A stretch of DNA of 64,000 nucleotides from G963676205 sp964342525 (GTDB lineage Bacteria; Campylobacterota; Campylobacteria; Campylobacterales; Arcobacteraceae). Every line of letters begins with the position of its first letter. Positions within the stretch are counted from its first letter, which is position 1. Position numbers and translations under genes: made by a program. The notes beneath the pieces were generated by a model that saw only the letters and a program-made list of their open reading frames with translations, did no database searches and was not told where the DNA came from. Shown here piece by piece: positions 50,808 to 59,671 of this stretch. Location of the stretch: contig CAYFGQ010000009.1 of the NCBI GenBank assembly GCA_964342525.1, positions 1 through 64,000 on the forward strand. Reading direction: 5' to 3'.

Positions 50808-51545
50808 CTAAAATGTTTCTTTATAACCTAATATTCCTCTTACAAAATATCTTTCATTTGTATTATAATTATTTTCCTCAAATACCCCTCCATATTTAAA
50901 GTATATTAAACTATTATCATATTTATATCCATATCCCATAAATATAGCTAATCTATTAGTCACTTTTGTCATTTGGTATTCAACATTATCTATCCAAAAT
51001 CCATAACCTTGATCAGTAGGTTCTCCCTCTGTATCCAACATACGTGTTTCTTTCAATTCTATTTTAACACCAATATTATCTTTTTTTGTAGTTACTAAAT
51101 TTCCATTTATAAATATGTCTTCATCATCTTTTCTATATACAAAACCTACAATAAACCTAAAATTATGAACTAATAGTTGCCAACCTGTTGATATACTTTT
51201 TTGCTCAAAAGATATTGGATATTTCCCATCTGTTAGCCTATATCTATTTTGTTCCCATTCCAAAACCATATCTTGAATATTCTCAGAAGAAGAATCTAAA
51301 AAGGGCATTCCTTCTATAACCAAGGAAGAATAATACTCTTTGTGTCTTTCATATTTTACATCCCATTTATTTTCATCATTTAATTTTATACCATAAATAT
51401 AACGATTATACATCTCACCTCTAAGGTTTAAATTAGAATCATCCTCCCTAAATTCAATATCATTAAGAGAATTAAAAATATCAACACTTATCCCATACAA
51501 AAAGCTATTCATTACAAATAAAAAAACTATAAATACCTTCTTCAA
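50808..51545 (-). CDS. Secreted, probably outer-membrane protein, unknown
   Basis: A 245-residue protein with a signal peptide (KVFIVFLFVMNSFLYG). The mature part alternates polar and aromatic residues in beta-strand-like runs (KWDVKYERHKEYYSSLVIEG, FGYGFWIDN-like turns, ERYFVRGILGYKETF) and ends in Phe, as outer-membrane barrels do. No family recognised. The start is TTG overlapping the helicase stop as TTGA. Pairing of an envelope protein with a helicase gene is odd and may be fortuitous. Confidence 0.65.
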   Translation of the reverse strand: MKKVFIVFLFVMNSFLYGISVDIFNSLNDIEFREDDSNLNLRGEMYNRYIYGIKLNDENKWDVKYERHKEYYSSLVIEGMPFLDSSSENIQDMVLEWEQNRYRLTDGKYPISFEQKSISTGWQLLVHNFRFIVGFVYRKDDEDIFINGNLVTTKKDNIGVKIELKETRMLDTEGEPTDQGYGFWIDNVEYQMTKVTNRLAIFMGYGYKYDNSLIYFKYGGVFEENNYNTNERYFVRGILGYKETF

Positions 51546-53695
51546 CCCTTAACTTCCTTCACTATCTTATAATGCATCTGTTTATACCCCTCTTTTCTTT
51601 TCCTAAAAGATGAAGCAAGCAGTCCATTTTTCTTATCCACTAAATCTATAGCAAGGGATACACCACCACCCCTACCAATACGCCCAAGATATTGAACAAG
51701 TCTTCCATAATAAGAGATAGGTGTAGCAAAGATTATAGTATTTAGATGAGGGAAATCTATACCTTCACCAAAAAAAGAAGTGGTGGCTAATACTAAAGAA
51801 GCATCAGCTACCTTATCCATATTCTCTTTTTGCTCTTTTTTACTTTGAGACCCATGTACAGATATATATTCTATTTTTTCACCATCTAAAATTCTCTGTA
51901 AATTTTCTATATGTTCAATCCTATCTGTTAAAATAAGTATAGTTCTATCACTATATTTTTTTATCTGCTCAACTATAAGATTATTTCTAGCCATATCATT
52001 AGCCACTTCATTTACTAATTTTGAATAGTTTTCTTCAGTGGATTCAAACTCTGTATTTACTACTATAAGTTCATGTTTAAAATTTTGAGTCTTTTTAAAC
52101 TCATAGGCTACATTTCCTATTTGCATATATAAAATTGGCTCCATACCATCTTTTCTATTTGGAGTAGCACTTAATCCAAGTATATATTTCCCAGAAAACT
52201 TTTGGATAATCTGCTCGAAGGTTACTGCAGGGATATGGTGAGCTTCATCCACAATCACTTGTGAATAGTTTTGTACGATATCTGGATTATTTTTAAGGCT
52301 TTGCATGGTAGCAACATCTAGTTTACCATTTAAAGTGTTTTTACTTTTTCCTAATATTCCAACCTCTTTTTTATCCATCTCAAAATAATCAACAAATCGT
52401 TCTATCCATTGGTTTAAAAGCATATTTTTATTTACTACTATTAAGGTTGAACATGATCTTAATTCTATCATCTTTGCACCGATTAAGGTCTTACCAAAAC
52501 CAGGAGGAGCAATACAAAGTCCAGAATCTGATTTTAAAATATTTTTTATAGCCATGTCTTGTTCTGGACGCAAGGTAAATTTTACTTTAGGAAAGGAATC
52601 TTCTTTAAAACCCCTTTTATCTTCAATATTTAATTTTACCCCATGGGAAGTAAAAAATTCTTTTATATTTTCAAACAAACCCCTAGGAATAATTATATAC
52701 TTATCATTTACACTATAACAAATAACCACCTTAGGAATATTATAAGCTGGTCTTCTCATCTTTATAAGCATCTCATAAGTTGGATTTTTAAAGCTAGACA
52801 ATTCTTTTAAATATTTAATCACAGAAATATCAAGCTTTGATTTTTCTATATAAATGGCATCAAAAAGTGTGATATTTAACTCTTTTGACTTTATGATTAT
52901 TCCATTTTTTTCTTCTTGCCAAGGGTTTGTTTGTTGATCAACTATTAAAGATTTTAACTGTTTAGTTTGTATCTTTTTTATATTTGATAATACTAACCAT
53001 TGATCTTCATATTCTTTATTTAATTCTATATCTATAAATATGGATAAGTTATCAGTTCTTTCTTTTAAAAATAAAGGTAAAGATACGTATGAACCCAAAG
53101 AATTATCATATACTTCGGCACTTGGAGTTATACTTTTTACATTAGCTGTAGTTTTAGAAAGTATAGTTTTTACTAAAAAAGTAGCATCTTCTATCTTTAC
53201 CATATCCTCAAAAAACAGCCAACCCCTTATACCATCACTTTGCCTTTCAAAATATACATCTAAGAAAAAACTTTTAGTGATTTGGGATATATTTTTTGCA
53301 TCATCTAAGGCTCTATTGCCTTTTAAATTTATGGTGATATATTTACAAAGTTTCTGTTTTATTGTTGGATATGAAGCTAGTTTCTTTTCACCCCTTAAAT
53401 GGGACTCTATAAGATCATCATTTATAAAAAGGTAATCACTCCCTTTAAAGGTTTTTGTAGCAGCATAAAAGCTTGTTTTTGAACCATCCTTATTACTCCA
53501 AAAAGTAGCATAGTATTTGTTTGAGCTAAAAAAGAGGGATTTAAATATGGATATTTTTTGATCTTTTGAAAAAGATTTGGGTTTAGGATTAGATTTTGTT
53601 TTTAGTTTTGATTTTATTAAATCAATCTCTTTTTCAATTTCTAGTTTTTGTTTTTGAAGTTTTTCAAGTCTATCAGCAAGAGCTTGGGGATTCAA
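51542..53695 (-). CDS. TOTE-type helicase with a decayed primase-like domain
   Basis: A 717-residue protein. A coiled-coil start (residues 8-33) precedes a region (45-245) whose order of motifs follows the archaeo-eukaryotic primase domain of TOTE conflict systems: FKSLFFSSNKYYATFWSN, ESHLRGEKKLASYPTIKQKL, ERQSDGIRGWLFFED, SYVSLPLFL and EYEDQWLVLSN. The catalytic DxD and SGxGxH residues are replaced. A linker with IKMRRPAYNIPKVVICYS and IPRGLFENIKEF precedes the SF2 helicase: APPGFGKTLIGAK, VATMQSLKNN, VIVDEAHHIPAVTFE, LGLSATPNRKDGM and QYLGRIGRGGG. TTG start with GGGGAT upstream, 9 nt after the bactofilin stop. Confidence 0.82.
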   Translation of the reverse strand: MNPQALADRLEKLQKQKLEIEKEIDLIKSKLKTKSNPKPKSFSKDQKISIFKSLFFSSNKYYATFWSNKDGSKTSFYAATKTFKGSDYLFINDDLIESHLRGEKKLASYPTIKQKLCKYITINLKGNRALDDAKNISQITKSFFLDVYFERQSDGIRGWLFFEDMVKIEDATFLVKTILSKTTANVKSITPSAEVYDNSLGSYVSLPLFLKERTDNLSIFIDIELNKEYEDQWLVLSNIKKIQTKQLKSLIVDQQTNPWQEEKNGIIIKSKELNITLFDAIYIEKSKLDISVIKYLKELSSFKNPTYEMLIKMRRPAYNIPKVVICYSVNDKYIIIPRGLFENIKEFFTSHGVKLNIEDKRGFKEDSFPKVKFTLRPEQDMAIKNILKSDSGLCIAPPGFGKTLIGAKMIELRSCSTLIVVNKNMLLNQWIERFVDYFEMDKKEVGILGKSKNTLNGKLDVATMQSLKNNPDIVQNYSQVIVDEAHHIPAVTFEQIIQKFSGKYILGLSATPNRKDGMEPILYMQIGNVAYEFKKTQNFKHELIVVNTEFESTEENYSKLVNEVANDMARNNLIVEQIKKYSDRTILILTDRIEHIENLQRILDGEKIEYISVHGSQSKKEQKENMDKVADASLVLATTSFFGEGIDFPHLNTIIFATPISYYGRLVQYLGRIGRGGGVSLAIDLVDKKNGLLASSFRKRKEGYKQMHYKIVKEVKG

Positions 53696-53704
53696 AACTA
53701 TCCC

Positions 53705-54154
53705 CTATGATTTTTTTATTTTTGCAGGTTCTTCTAAAACCTCTTCCTTATCAAAATAACTATCATCATCTTTAATACCATTGTATCTACTTGTAAGGGT
53801 TGAGTTTTTTACTTTTCCCTCACCTTCAAATACACCATTTTCATCTATCACTAGATTTTTATAGATAAGTCTTCCAAGGATTTTACCATCTGCTAAGATA
53901 TGAACATTTTCACAATCTACCACACCATCTATAAAACCATTGATTGTAAGAGTATTACACTTTACATCCCCAAAAACTTCACCACTTTTTCCTATTGTGA
54001 TCATACTTGAAGCTATAAGCATCCCCTCAAATTTACCATCTATGTGAATAGAACCCTTTGTATCTATACCACCTTTGATATGTGTACCTTCTGCAACTAC
54101 TGTAACTCCAGTTTTTTGCTCTGGTGTGCTATTAGATTTACCAAAGATTCCCAT
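53705..54154 (-). CDS. Bactofilin
   Basis: A 149-residue protein with the bactofilin beta-helix: VVAEGTHIKGGIDTKGSIHI, DGKFEGMLIASSMITIGKSG, VFGDVKCNTLTINGFIDGVV, VHILADGKILGRLIYKNLVI. Flanking tails are unstructured and charged. Bactofilins polymerise into cytoskeletal filaments; in helical relatives (CcmA of Helicobacter) they organise cell shape with M23 peptidases. Its start lies 58 nt inside the M23 peptidase gene, a typical csd1-ccmA-like arrangement. GGAGAG 4 nt from ATG. Confidence 0.93.
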   Translation of the reverse strand: MGIFGKSNSTPEQKTGVTVVAEGTHIKGGIDTKGSIHIDGKFEGMLIASSMITIGKSGEVFGDVKCNTLTINGFIDGVVDCENVHILADGKILGRLIYKNLVIDENGVFEGEGKVKNSTLTSRYNGIKDDDSYFDKEEVLEEPAKIKKS

Positions 54155-54972
54155 TTCACTCTCCTTTGTTTTTCAAATATTTCATCGTAATTTTTCATAT
54201 TCCATTCTATGAATGGCCTTGGATCTAAGATTTTTCCCGCATGTCTTACTTCATAGTGTAAGTGTGGTCCAGTACTTTGTCCACTATTTCCACTTAAAGC
54301 TACAAGTTGACCTTTTTTCACCACATCCCCAACTTTTACTCTAGTAAAACGCAAGTGCGCATATAATGTTTCAAATCCATAATTGTGTTGGATATGTACA
54401 ACCCTTCCAAATGCACCCTCATTTTTATCTTGTACATATTTTACAACTCCATCTGCTGTAGCAAATACATCTGTACGTCTTGGAGCTCTTAAATCTATCC
54501 CCTTATGGAATTTTTTTCTATTTAAAATTGGGTGAATTCTATATCCATATTTTGCAGTAACTTTTATAGGAATATTCATAGGATTACCACTTGGAATAGT
54601 TTGTAGCATATATTGTTTATTTGCAGTTGTAATTGTTGCTAAAGTTGCTTTTTTAATAAGATCAGTCTCATCATCCGCATCAAGTCCTATCATATCAGCA
54701 ATATCATCTAATTTTGAGCTTATCTCTTCTATATCTTTTACTTTATCAGCTATCTCCATAGAGTAGAGTTTATTTTGAGAAGATAATCTTTTCTCTTCAG
54801 CTTTTAGGGTTTGAACCTTATCACTTAAAAAATTGATCAATGCAAAACTTACACCTATTACTATTACAGTAATAACTATAGCAATCCAAAGATACTTTTT
54901 AGCTGCTTGATGGATGTTATAAGATTTAGTACCATTAACATCTGATATTGTTATAAGAAATCTATTTTTCAA
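54097..54972 (-). CDS. M23 family peptidoglycan endopeptidase
   Basis: A 291-residue protein with one N-terminal TM (YLWIAIVITVIVIGVSFALI), a coiled-coil region (residues 50-100) and a C-terminal LytM domain with the zinc ligands in RKKFHKGIDLRAPRRTDVFA (His-x-x-x-Asp) and HLHYEVRHAGK (HxH), plus GYRIHPIL. It cuts peptide crosslinks in the cell wall. TTG start. Overlap with the bactofilin gene suggests a shape-determining module as in H. pylori csd1-ccmA. Also linked to folC (11-nt overlap). Confidence 0.93.
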   Translation of the reverse strand: MKNRFLITISDVNGTKSYNIHQAAKKYLWIAIVITVIVIGVSFALINFLSDKVQTLKAEEKRLSSQNKLYSMEIADKVKDIEEISSKLDDIADMIGLDADDETDLIKKATLATITTANKQYMLQTIPSGNPMNIPIKVTAKYGYRIHPILNRKKFHKGIDLRAPRRTDVFATADGVVKYVQDKNEGAFGRVVHIQHNYGFETLYAHLRFTRVKVGDVVKKGQLVALSGNSGQSTGPHLHYEVRHAGKILDPRPFIEWNMKNYDEIFEKQRRVKWESLVNLIAHQSKKLELQ

Positions 54973-56086
54973 AACTTTTATACCACCTTAAAAACTCTTC
55001 TACTACTAAAAATGATCCAAATACTAAATACTCTTTATGAGAATCAATTGCATCAAAATCACTATATTTTAATTTTAGTTCTTCACAAACTTTTATTAAA
55101 CTATCTTTATCAACAATTCTTTGATCATCAAGTTTAATTATTTCTACAGATTTAATTATAGGTGATAGTAATTTTAATACACCTTTATAATCCTTATCAT
55201 TATAACTATTATATACAAGAGTCACTTTCTTATTCATAAAATGTTCTTTAATAACATTTGCAGCAAGAGTATTATGCCCCACATCTATGGTGATTTTTTC
55301 ATTTAAACTCTGACAACGTCCAAAAAGTTTTGGAAAAGCAAATTTTTTATATTCTAAACCTAAGTATTTCAGTACAGATAAAGAATGTTTTAAATTATTT
55401 TTTAAATATTCAGGAAGATCAAAAGTAGAAGTATCTATTTCAAAATCTTCCACAAAAAGCACTTTCCTTTTCTCTTTATAGATTTCTAATTCAGTATAAA
55501 CCTCTTTATTAATTTGGGAAGCAACTATCATAGTATTATCACAAGATCTTACTTTTGTATGGGTGATCTCTTCTATTGTATTTCCTAAGAAGTTTTGATG
55601 ATCTAAACCTATTGGGGTTACTAAAGTAAGATCATTTTTCACCACATTTGTAGCATCAAACTCCCCACCAAGACCAGCTTCTAAAACTAAATAATCCCTT
55701 GAAGATGATAAATATAAAGCTAAAAGTGTAGTGTATTCAAAATATGTAAGCTTTGATAAAATCTCATCATCAAATACTTCTTGAAGTTTATTATGGGCAG
55801 ATTCAAGTTCTTCATTTGAAGAGTTTTCACCATTTATCCAAATACGCTCATTAAACTCTACTATATGAGGAGAACTATAATGTAAGGTATCAAAACCTTT
55901 TTGATTTAAGATATCTGATAAAAACCTCCCCGTACTACCTTTTCCATTAGTACCAATTATATGAATTACATAGGGGATTTTTACATACGCTTCTAAAACT
56001 TGCCAAGCCCTATTTACGATAGAATAATCTATCTTATCATAATAGAGGCTCTTATGTTCTAAAAAGCTATTTAGATTTTGTGCCAT
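54962..56086 (-). CDS. folC: Folylpolyglutamate synthase / dihydrofolate synthase
   Basis: A 374-residue Mur-ligase-superfamily enzyme: VIHIIGTNGKGSTGRFLSD (ATP loop), YSSPHIVEFNERIWING, LEAGLGGEFDATNVVKNDLTL, VTPIGLDHQNFLGNTIEEI, and a C-terminal FGRCQ and TIDVGHNTLAANVIKEHF. At 374 residues it is shorter than the 420 usual in E. coli, as is common in Campylobacterota. It adds glutamates to folates and may also make dihydrofolate. Overlaps lptE by 20 nt. Confidence 0.95.
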   Translation of the reverse strand: MAQNLNSFLEHKSLYYDKIDYSIVNRAWQVLEAYVKIPYVIHIIGTNGKGSTGRFLSDILNQKGFDTLHYSSPHIVEFNERIWINGENSSNEELESAHNKLQEVFDDEILSKLTYFEYTTLLALYLSSSRDYLVLEAGLGGEFDATNVVKNDLTLVTPIGLDHQNFLGNTIEEITHTKVRSCDNTMIVASQINKEVYTELEIYKEKRKVLFVEDFEIDTSTFDLPEYLKNNLKHSLSVLKYLGLEYKKFAFPKLFGRCQSLNEKITIDVGHNTLAANVIKEHFMNKKVTLVYNSYNDKDYKGVLKLLSPIIKSVEIIKLDDQRIVDKDSLIKVCEELKLKYSDFDAIDSHKEYLVFGSFLVVEEFLRWYKSFEK

Positions 56087-56633
56087 TTATATCTTCAGAT
56101 TTAAATGATCTTACAGCAATACTTGAGATCACCTTATCAAATGCCTTTGATGCTGCATTTTTAATAGCTTGAAACTTTGCAGTATCAGATACAGTTGCAC
56201 TTCCATCCACAGCAAATTCAAAGGAGTCACTTACTGAAAAACTACCATTTGAATTTTCATTTGAATAACCTACACTTATAGAAACTGTTGTTCTATATAG
56301 ATTTGCATATCCATATGTTGAGGATGAAGAGTCTGTATCATATTGTATAGCAGAAGTTGATACACTATTTAAACTCACATCCATTACTGTATCTGCTTCA
56401 CTTCTTTTAGATACTAACTTTCCACCAAATCTACTTATAATAGCATCATTAACCGCATCTTTTATGATTACTGAGTTTTTTGCACTATTAACAGCAATTT
56501 TCATATTTACATAATATTTTGAGTTATGTCCTAACTCCTCTTTTACATAATGAGTTGTAGGCTTGTAACCGCAAGCGGTTAAACTAAAAGCTAAAAGTGA
56601 AAAACTAAAAAGTAAAGGAAGATACTTTTTCAA
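56067..56633 (-). CDS. lptE: LPS-assembly lipoprotein LptE-like
   Basis: A 188-residue protein starting at TTG with AAGGAT upstream. A lipoprotein signal ends FSLTACGYKPTT (Cys21). The mature part begins HYVKEEL and carries VNMKIAVNSAKNSVIIKDAV and VMDVSLNSVSTSA strands as in LptE. LptE plugs the LptD barrel for LPS insertion. The position between leuS and folC is that of the lptE gene in related genomes. Sequence identity alone would be weak. Confidence 0.8.
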   Translation of the reverse strand: MKKYLPLLFSFSLLAFSLTACGYKPTTHYVKEELGHNSKYYVNMKIAVNSAKNSVIIKDAVNDAIISRFGGKLVSKRSEADTVMDVSLNSVSTSAIQYDTDSSSSTYGYANLYRTTVSISVGYSNENSNGSFSVSDSFEFAVDGSATVSDTAKFQAIKNAASKAFDKVISSIAVRSFKSEDINGTKSK

Positions 56634-56635
56634 AA

Positions 56636-59095
56636 TTATCCTTTAACTACCAAGTTAACCAGTTTATTTGGCACTACGATCTCTTTTATAAGCTCTTTAC
56701 CATCTATCCATTTTTTAGCACTATCACTTGCTTTTGCAAGTTCTAAAATCTCATCTTTAGATGCACTTGGACTCACTTCAATCTCACCTCTTTTTTTACC
56801 ATTAATAGTGATAGCTAAAGTAACAGAGTCAGCTACAAATACCTCTTCTTTTACTTCTAGAGTATTTGTAAAGTTTTCCCTTGCAAATAGTTTATCTGCA
56901 ATATCCCAACAAGTATGAGGAATAATTGGCTCTAGGATATTTGATAAGATATAATATCCCTCAGACCATACAGCAGCATTTTTTTGTGCTGATAAAGCGT
57001 TTAAAGCTTCCATTGAAGATGCAATTAATGTATTAAAAGCAAATGTTTTACCCATAACTTCAAAAGACTTTTTTAATGCTTCATATACTTTTTTTCTAGC
57101 TTCTTTTTCCTCTTTATTAAGTGATGAGTGATCAATATTTAAAAGCTCTTCAGTTGATGCTGTGGCATTATCTGCTCTATCATAGAACTTTTTGATAAAT
57201 CTAAATGCACCCTCAACTGCCGAATCATTCCACTCTAACTCTTTTGTTGGTGGTGCAGCAAATAGGATAAATAACCTTGCAGTATCTGCCCCATACTCTT
57301 TTACAATAGCATCAGGATCTACAACATTACCTTTTGATTTACTCATCTTAGCACCATCTTTTAATACCATACCTTGAGTTAAAAGATTTGCAAATGGCTC
57401 ACGAGAATTTGTATATCCAAGCTCATTTAATGCTTTTGTGAAAAATCTTGCATATAAAAGGTGTAAAATAGCATGTTCGATACCACCAATATATTGATCC
57501 ACATCCATCCAGTAATTTGAATCCTCTTTTGAGATACCTTCACTATTCCATTTAGCTGGGTTTGTAGCATATCTTAAGAAATACCAAGATGATTGTACAA
57601 AAGTATCAAGAGTATCAGTTTCTCTTAGGGCATCTGCTCCACATTTAGGACATGATGTATGTTTCCATGTTGGATGAGTATCTAATGGATTTCCTTCCCC
57701 TGTAATTTTCACATCTTCAGGAAGTGCAACTGGTAGATTTTCAATCTTCTCAGGAACTAAACCACAAGAATCACAGTGGATAAATGGGATAGGTGCTCCC
57801 CAGTATCTTTGTCTAGATACACCCCAATCTCTTAGTTTAAAATTGATTTGTTTTGATCCATGACCCTCTTGGTCAAAATCGTAGATGATAGATTTTTTTG
57901 CTTTATTGTTTTTCATACCATCATATTTACCTGAGTTGATAAGTTTACCCTCACCAGTATAAGCTTCACTCATATCAGTATCATTTTCAATAACTACATT
58001 GATTGGTAAATCATATTTTTTAGCAAATTCAAAATCTCTCTCATCATGTGCCGGCACAGCCATAACTGCTCCACCACCATAAGATGCAAGTACAAAGTTA
58101 GCTACCCATACAGGAACTTTATTTCCAGTTAGAGGATGGATCACATCGATCTCTAAAGATAAACCTTGTTTCTCTTCAGTTGCTCTATCCCTTTCACTAA
58201 CTTTTTTCATAGCTTCAATTGCAGCTATTTTTTCATCACTTAAAAGTTTATTCTCTAAAATATAATCAACAATAGGATGCTCAGGTGCTAAAGCAGAATA
58301 AGATACACCAAAAATTGTATCTGGTCTTGTTGTAAATACAGAGTATTTCTCAAAGTTATTACCAAGTTTTTCTTTACTCTCTTCACTTATAGAAAAATCA
58401 AACTCTAAACCTTCACTTCTACCTATCCAGTTTTCTTGCATTGTTAAAACTTGTGATGGCCACTTACCTTCAAGTGTTTTAAGATCATCAAGTAGAGTTT
58501 GTGCATATTTTGTGATACCAACATAATAACCAGGCATCTCTTTTTGTTCTACCTCATTATCACATCTCCAACAACACCCCTCTTCAACTTGCTCATTAGC
58601 TAAAACTGTATGACAATCTTCACACCAATTTACAGTAGTTGATTTTCTATAAAGAAGTTCGTTTTCATACATCTTGATAATAAACTCTTGTTCCCACTTT
58701 GTATAAAGCTCATCACTTGTAGCAAACTCTCTTGTATTTGAAAAAGATAGACCTAAAGAGCTTAACTCTTTATTCATATAATCGATATTTTCATAAGTCC
58801 ATTTTTTTGGATGAAGTTTATGTTTTATGGCTGCATTTTCTGCTGGCATTCCAAAACTATCCCATCCAATTGGGTGAAGTACATTAAAACCATTTTTTCT
58901 AAAGTGTCTTGCAAAAGCATCACCTAAACAGTAGTTTCTCACATGCCCCATATGGATTCTACCACTTGGATATGGGAACATACTTAAGATATATTTTTTA
59001 TCTTTATCTGTATTTTCATCTTCAGGCTCGAAGCTATTGTTTTCATTCCAATAACTTTGCCATTTTTGTTCAATATTTCCTGGTTCATATTGCAT
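56636..59095 (-). CDS. leuS: Leucyl-tRNA synthetase
   Basis: An 819-residue class I synthetase. HIGH-like PYPSGRIHMGHVRNY near residue 45, a zinc/editing region (VNWCEDCHTVLANE, CCWRCDNEVEQ), CP1 editing motifs (TTRPDTIFGVSYSALAPEHP, GGGAVMAVPAHDERD), DTFVQSSWYFLRYA and KMSKS as GAKMSKSKGNVVDP, then an anticodon-binding domain. All motifs intact. ATG with GGGATT upstream. First gene of the leuS-lptE-folC-M23-bactofilin string. Confidence 0.98.
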   Translation of the reverse strand: MQYEPGNIEQKWQSYWNENNSFEPEDENTDKDKKYILSMFPYPSGRIHMGHVRNYCLGDAFARHFRKNGFNVLHPIGWDSFGMPAENAAIKHKLHPKKWTYENIDYMNKELSSLGLSFSNTREFATSDELYTKWEQEFIIKMYENELLYRKSTTVNWCEDCHTVLANEQVEEGCCWRCDNEVEQKEMPGYYVGITKYAQTLLDDLKTLEGKWPSQVLTMQENWIGRSEGLEFDFSISEESKEKLGNNFEKYSVFTTRPDTIFGVSYSALAPEHPIVDYILENKLLSDEKIAAIEAMKKVSERDRATEEKQGLSLEIDVIHPLTGNKVPVWVANFVLASYGGGAVMAVPAHDERDFEFAKKYDLPINVVIENDTDMSEAYTGEGKLINSGKYDGMKNNKAKKSIIYDFDQEGHGSKQINFKLRDWGVSRQRYWGAPIPFIHCDSCGLVPEKIENLPVALPEDVKITGEGNPLDTHPTWKHTSCPKCGADALRETDTLDTFVQSSWYFLRYATNPAKWNSEGISKEDSNYWMDVDQYIGGIEHAILHLLYARFFTKALNELGYTNSREPFANLLTQGMVLKDGAKMSKSKGNVVDPDAIVKEYGADTARLFILFAAPPTKELEWNDSAVEGAFRFIKKFYDRADNATASTEELLNIDHSSLNKEEKEARKKVYEALKKSFEVMGKTFAFNTLIASSMEALNALSAQKNAAVWSEGYYILSNILEPIIPHTCWDIADKLFARENFTNTLEVKEEVFVADSVTLAITINGKKRGEIEVSPSASKDEILELAKASDSAKKWIDGKELIKEIVVPNKLVNLVVKG

Positions 59096-59134
59096 AAAAT
59101 AAATCCCTTGATTTTCTAAAATTTCTTATTATTC

Positions 59135-59479
59135 TTAATATTCTTCATTGTCTTGAGCTTTTGAGCTCTCTATTAATACAAGTGCGATTGAGAATAGATT
59201 TGCTACCACTGCACCAATTGCTAAAGATACAGCTAAATCTACATTTTGGTTGAAAGTTAATACAACAAATGCTGGTATCAAATGGAGGTCAGCTACGAGA
59301 GAACTTGCTAGTAGTTCTGCTGACATTAGGTTTCTTACACCTATTTTTAAAATTGTAGATATTACATTTACACCTGCTGCTATAAATAGTGCTATTTCAT
59401 CATGGTGATATAAAAACCCCGCCGTAGTGGTCAAACTCATCAGAGCGAAAAAGACATAAGTAACCTTACCCCAATCCAT
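59135..59479 (-). CDS. DUF6394 small membrane protein
   Basis: A 114-residue protein with four short TM helices (VTYVFFALMSLTTTAGFLY, IALFIAAGVNVISTIL, DLHLIPAFVVLTFNQN, AVSLAIGAVVANLFSIALV). Matches the DUF6394 family found beside leuS in Campylobacterota, recognised by pattern and position. Function unknown. The start has AAGGAT upstream and a TATAATCACGA promoter. Confidence 0.8.
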   Translation of the reverse strand: MDWGKVTYVFFALMSLTTTAGFLYHHDEIALFIAAGVNVISTILKIGVRNLMSAELLASSLVADLHLIPAFVVLTFNQNVDLAVSLAIGAVVANLFSIALVLIESSKAQDNEEY

Positions 59480-59513
59480 TCAAAATCCTTGTGTGTATTG
59501 TTATAAAGTCGTG

Positions 59514-59519
59514 ATTATA
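59514..59519 (-). promoter_or_regulatory. -10 box of the DUF6394 gene
   Basis: Minus strand AGATATAATCACGAC, 34 nt before the start; third occurrence of the TATAATCRCGA form in the window. Confidence 0.5.
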
Positions 59520-59538
59520 TCTAAATGCTGATTAAAAG

Positions 59539-59666
59539 TTAGTAGGTTGGTAAAGTTGGTATGTTAGTAGCTTACCTTAGGGCTAATTAGTTGTAAGTTT
59601 TTATGTTGTATGTTATAAATTTCTAACGGTTTATAAATTAGTTTTAAGGTTACCAAAACCTACTAA
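59539..59666. repeat. Long imperfect inverted repeat between DUF6394 and flgK
   Basis: TTAGTAGGTTGGTAA (59539-59553) faces TTACCAAAACCTACTAA (59650-59666), complementary except for a two-base bulge. The word TTAGTAG recurs at 59564. The element lies downstream of flgK and could cap its mRNA or be a mobile repeat relic. Confidence 0.55.
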
Positions 59667-59671
59667 TCAAT

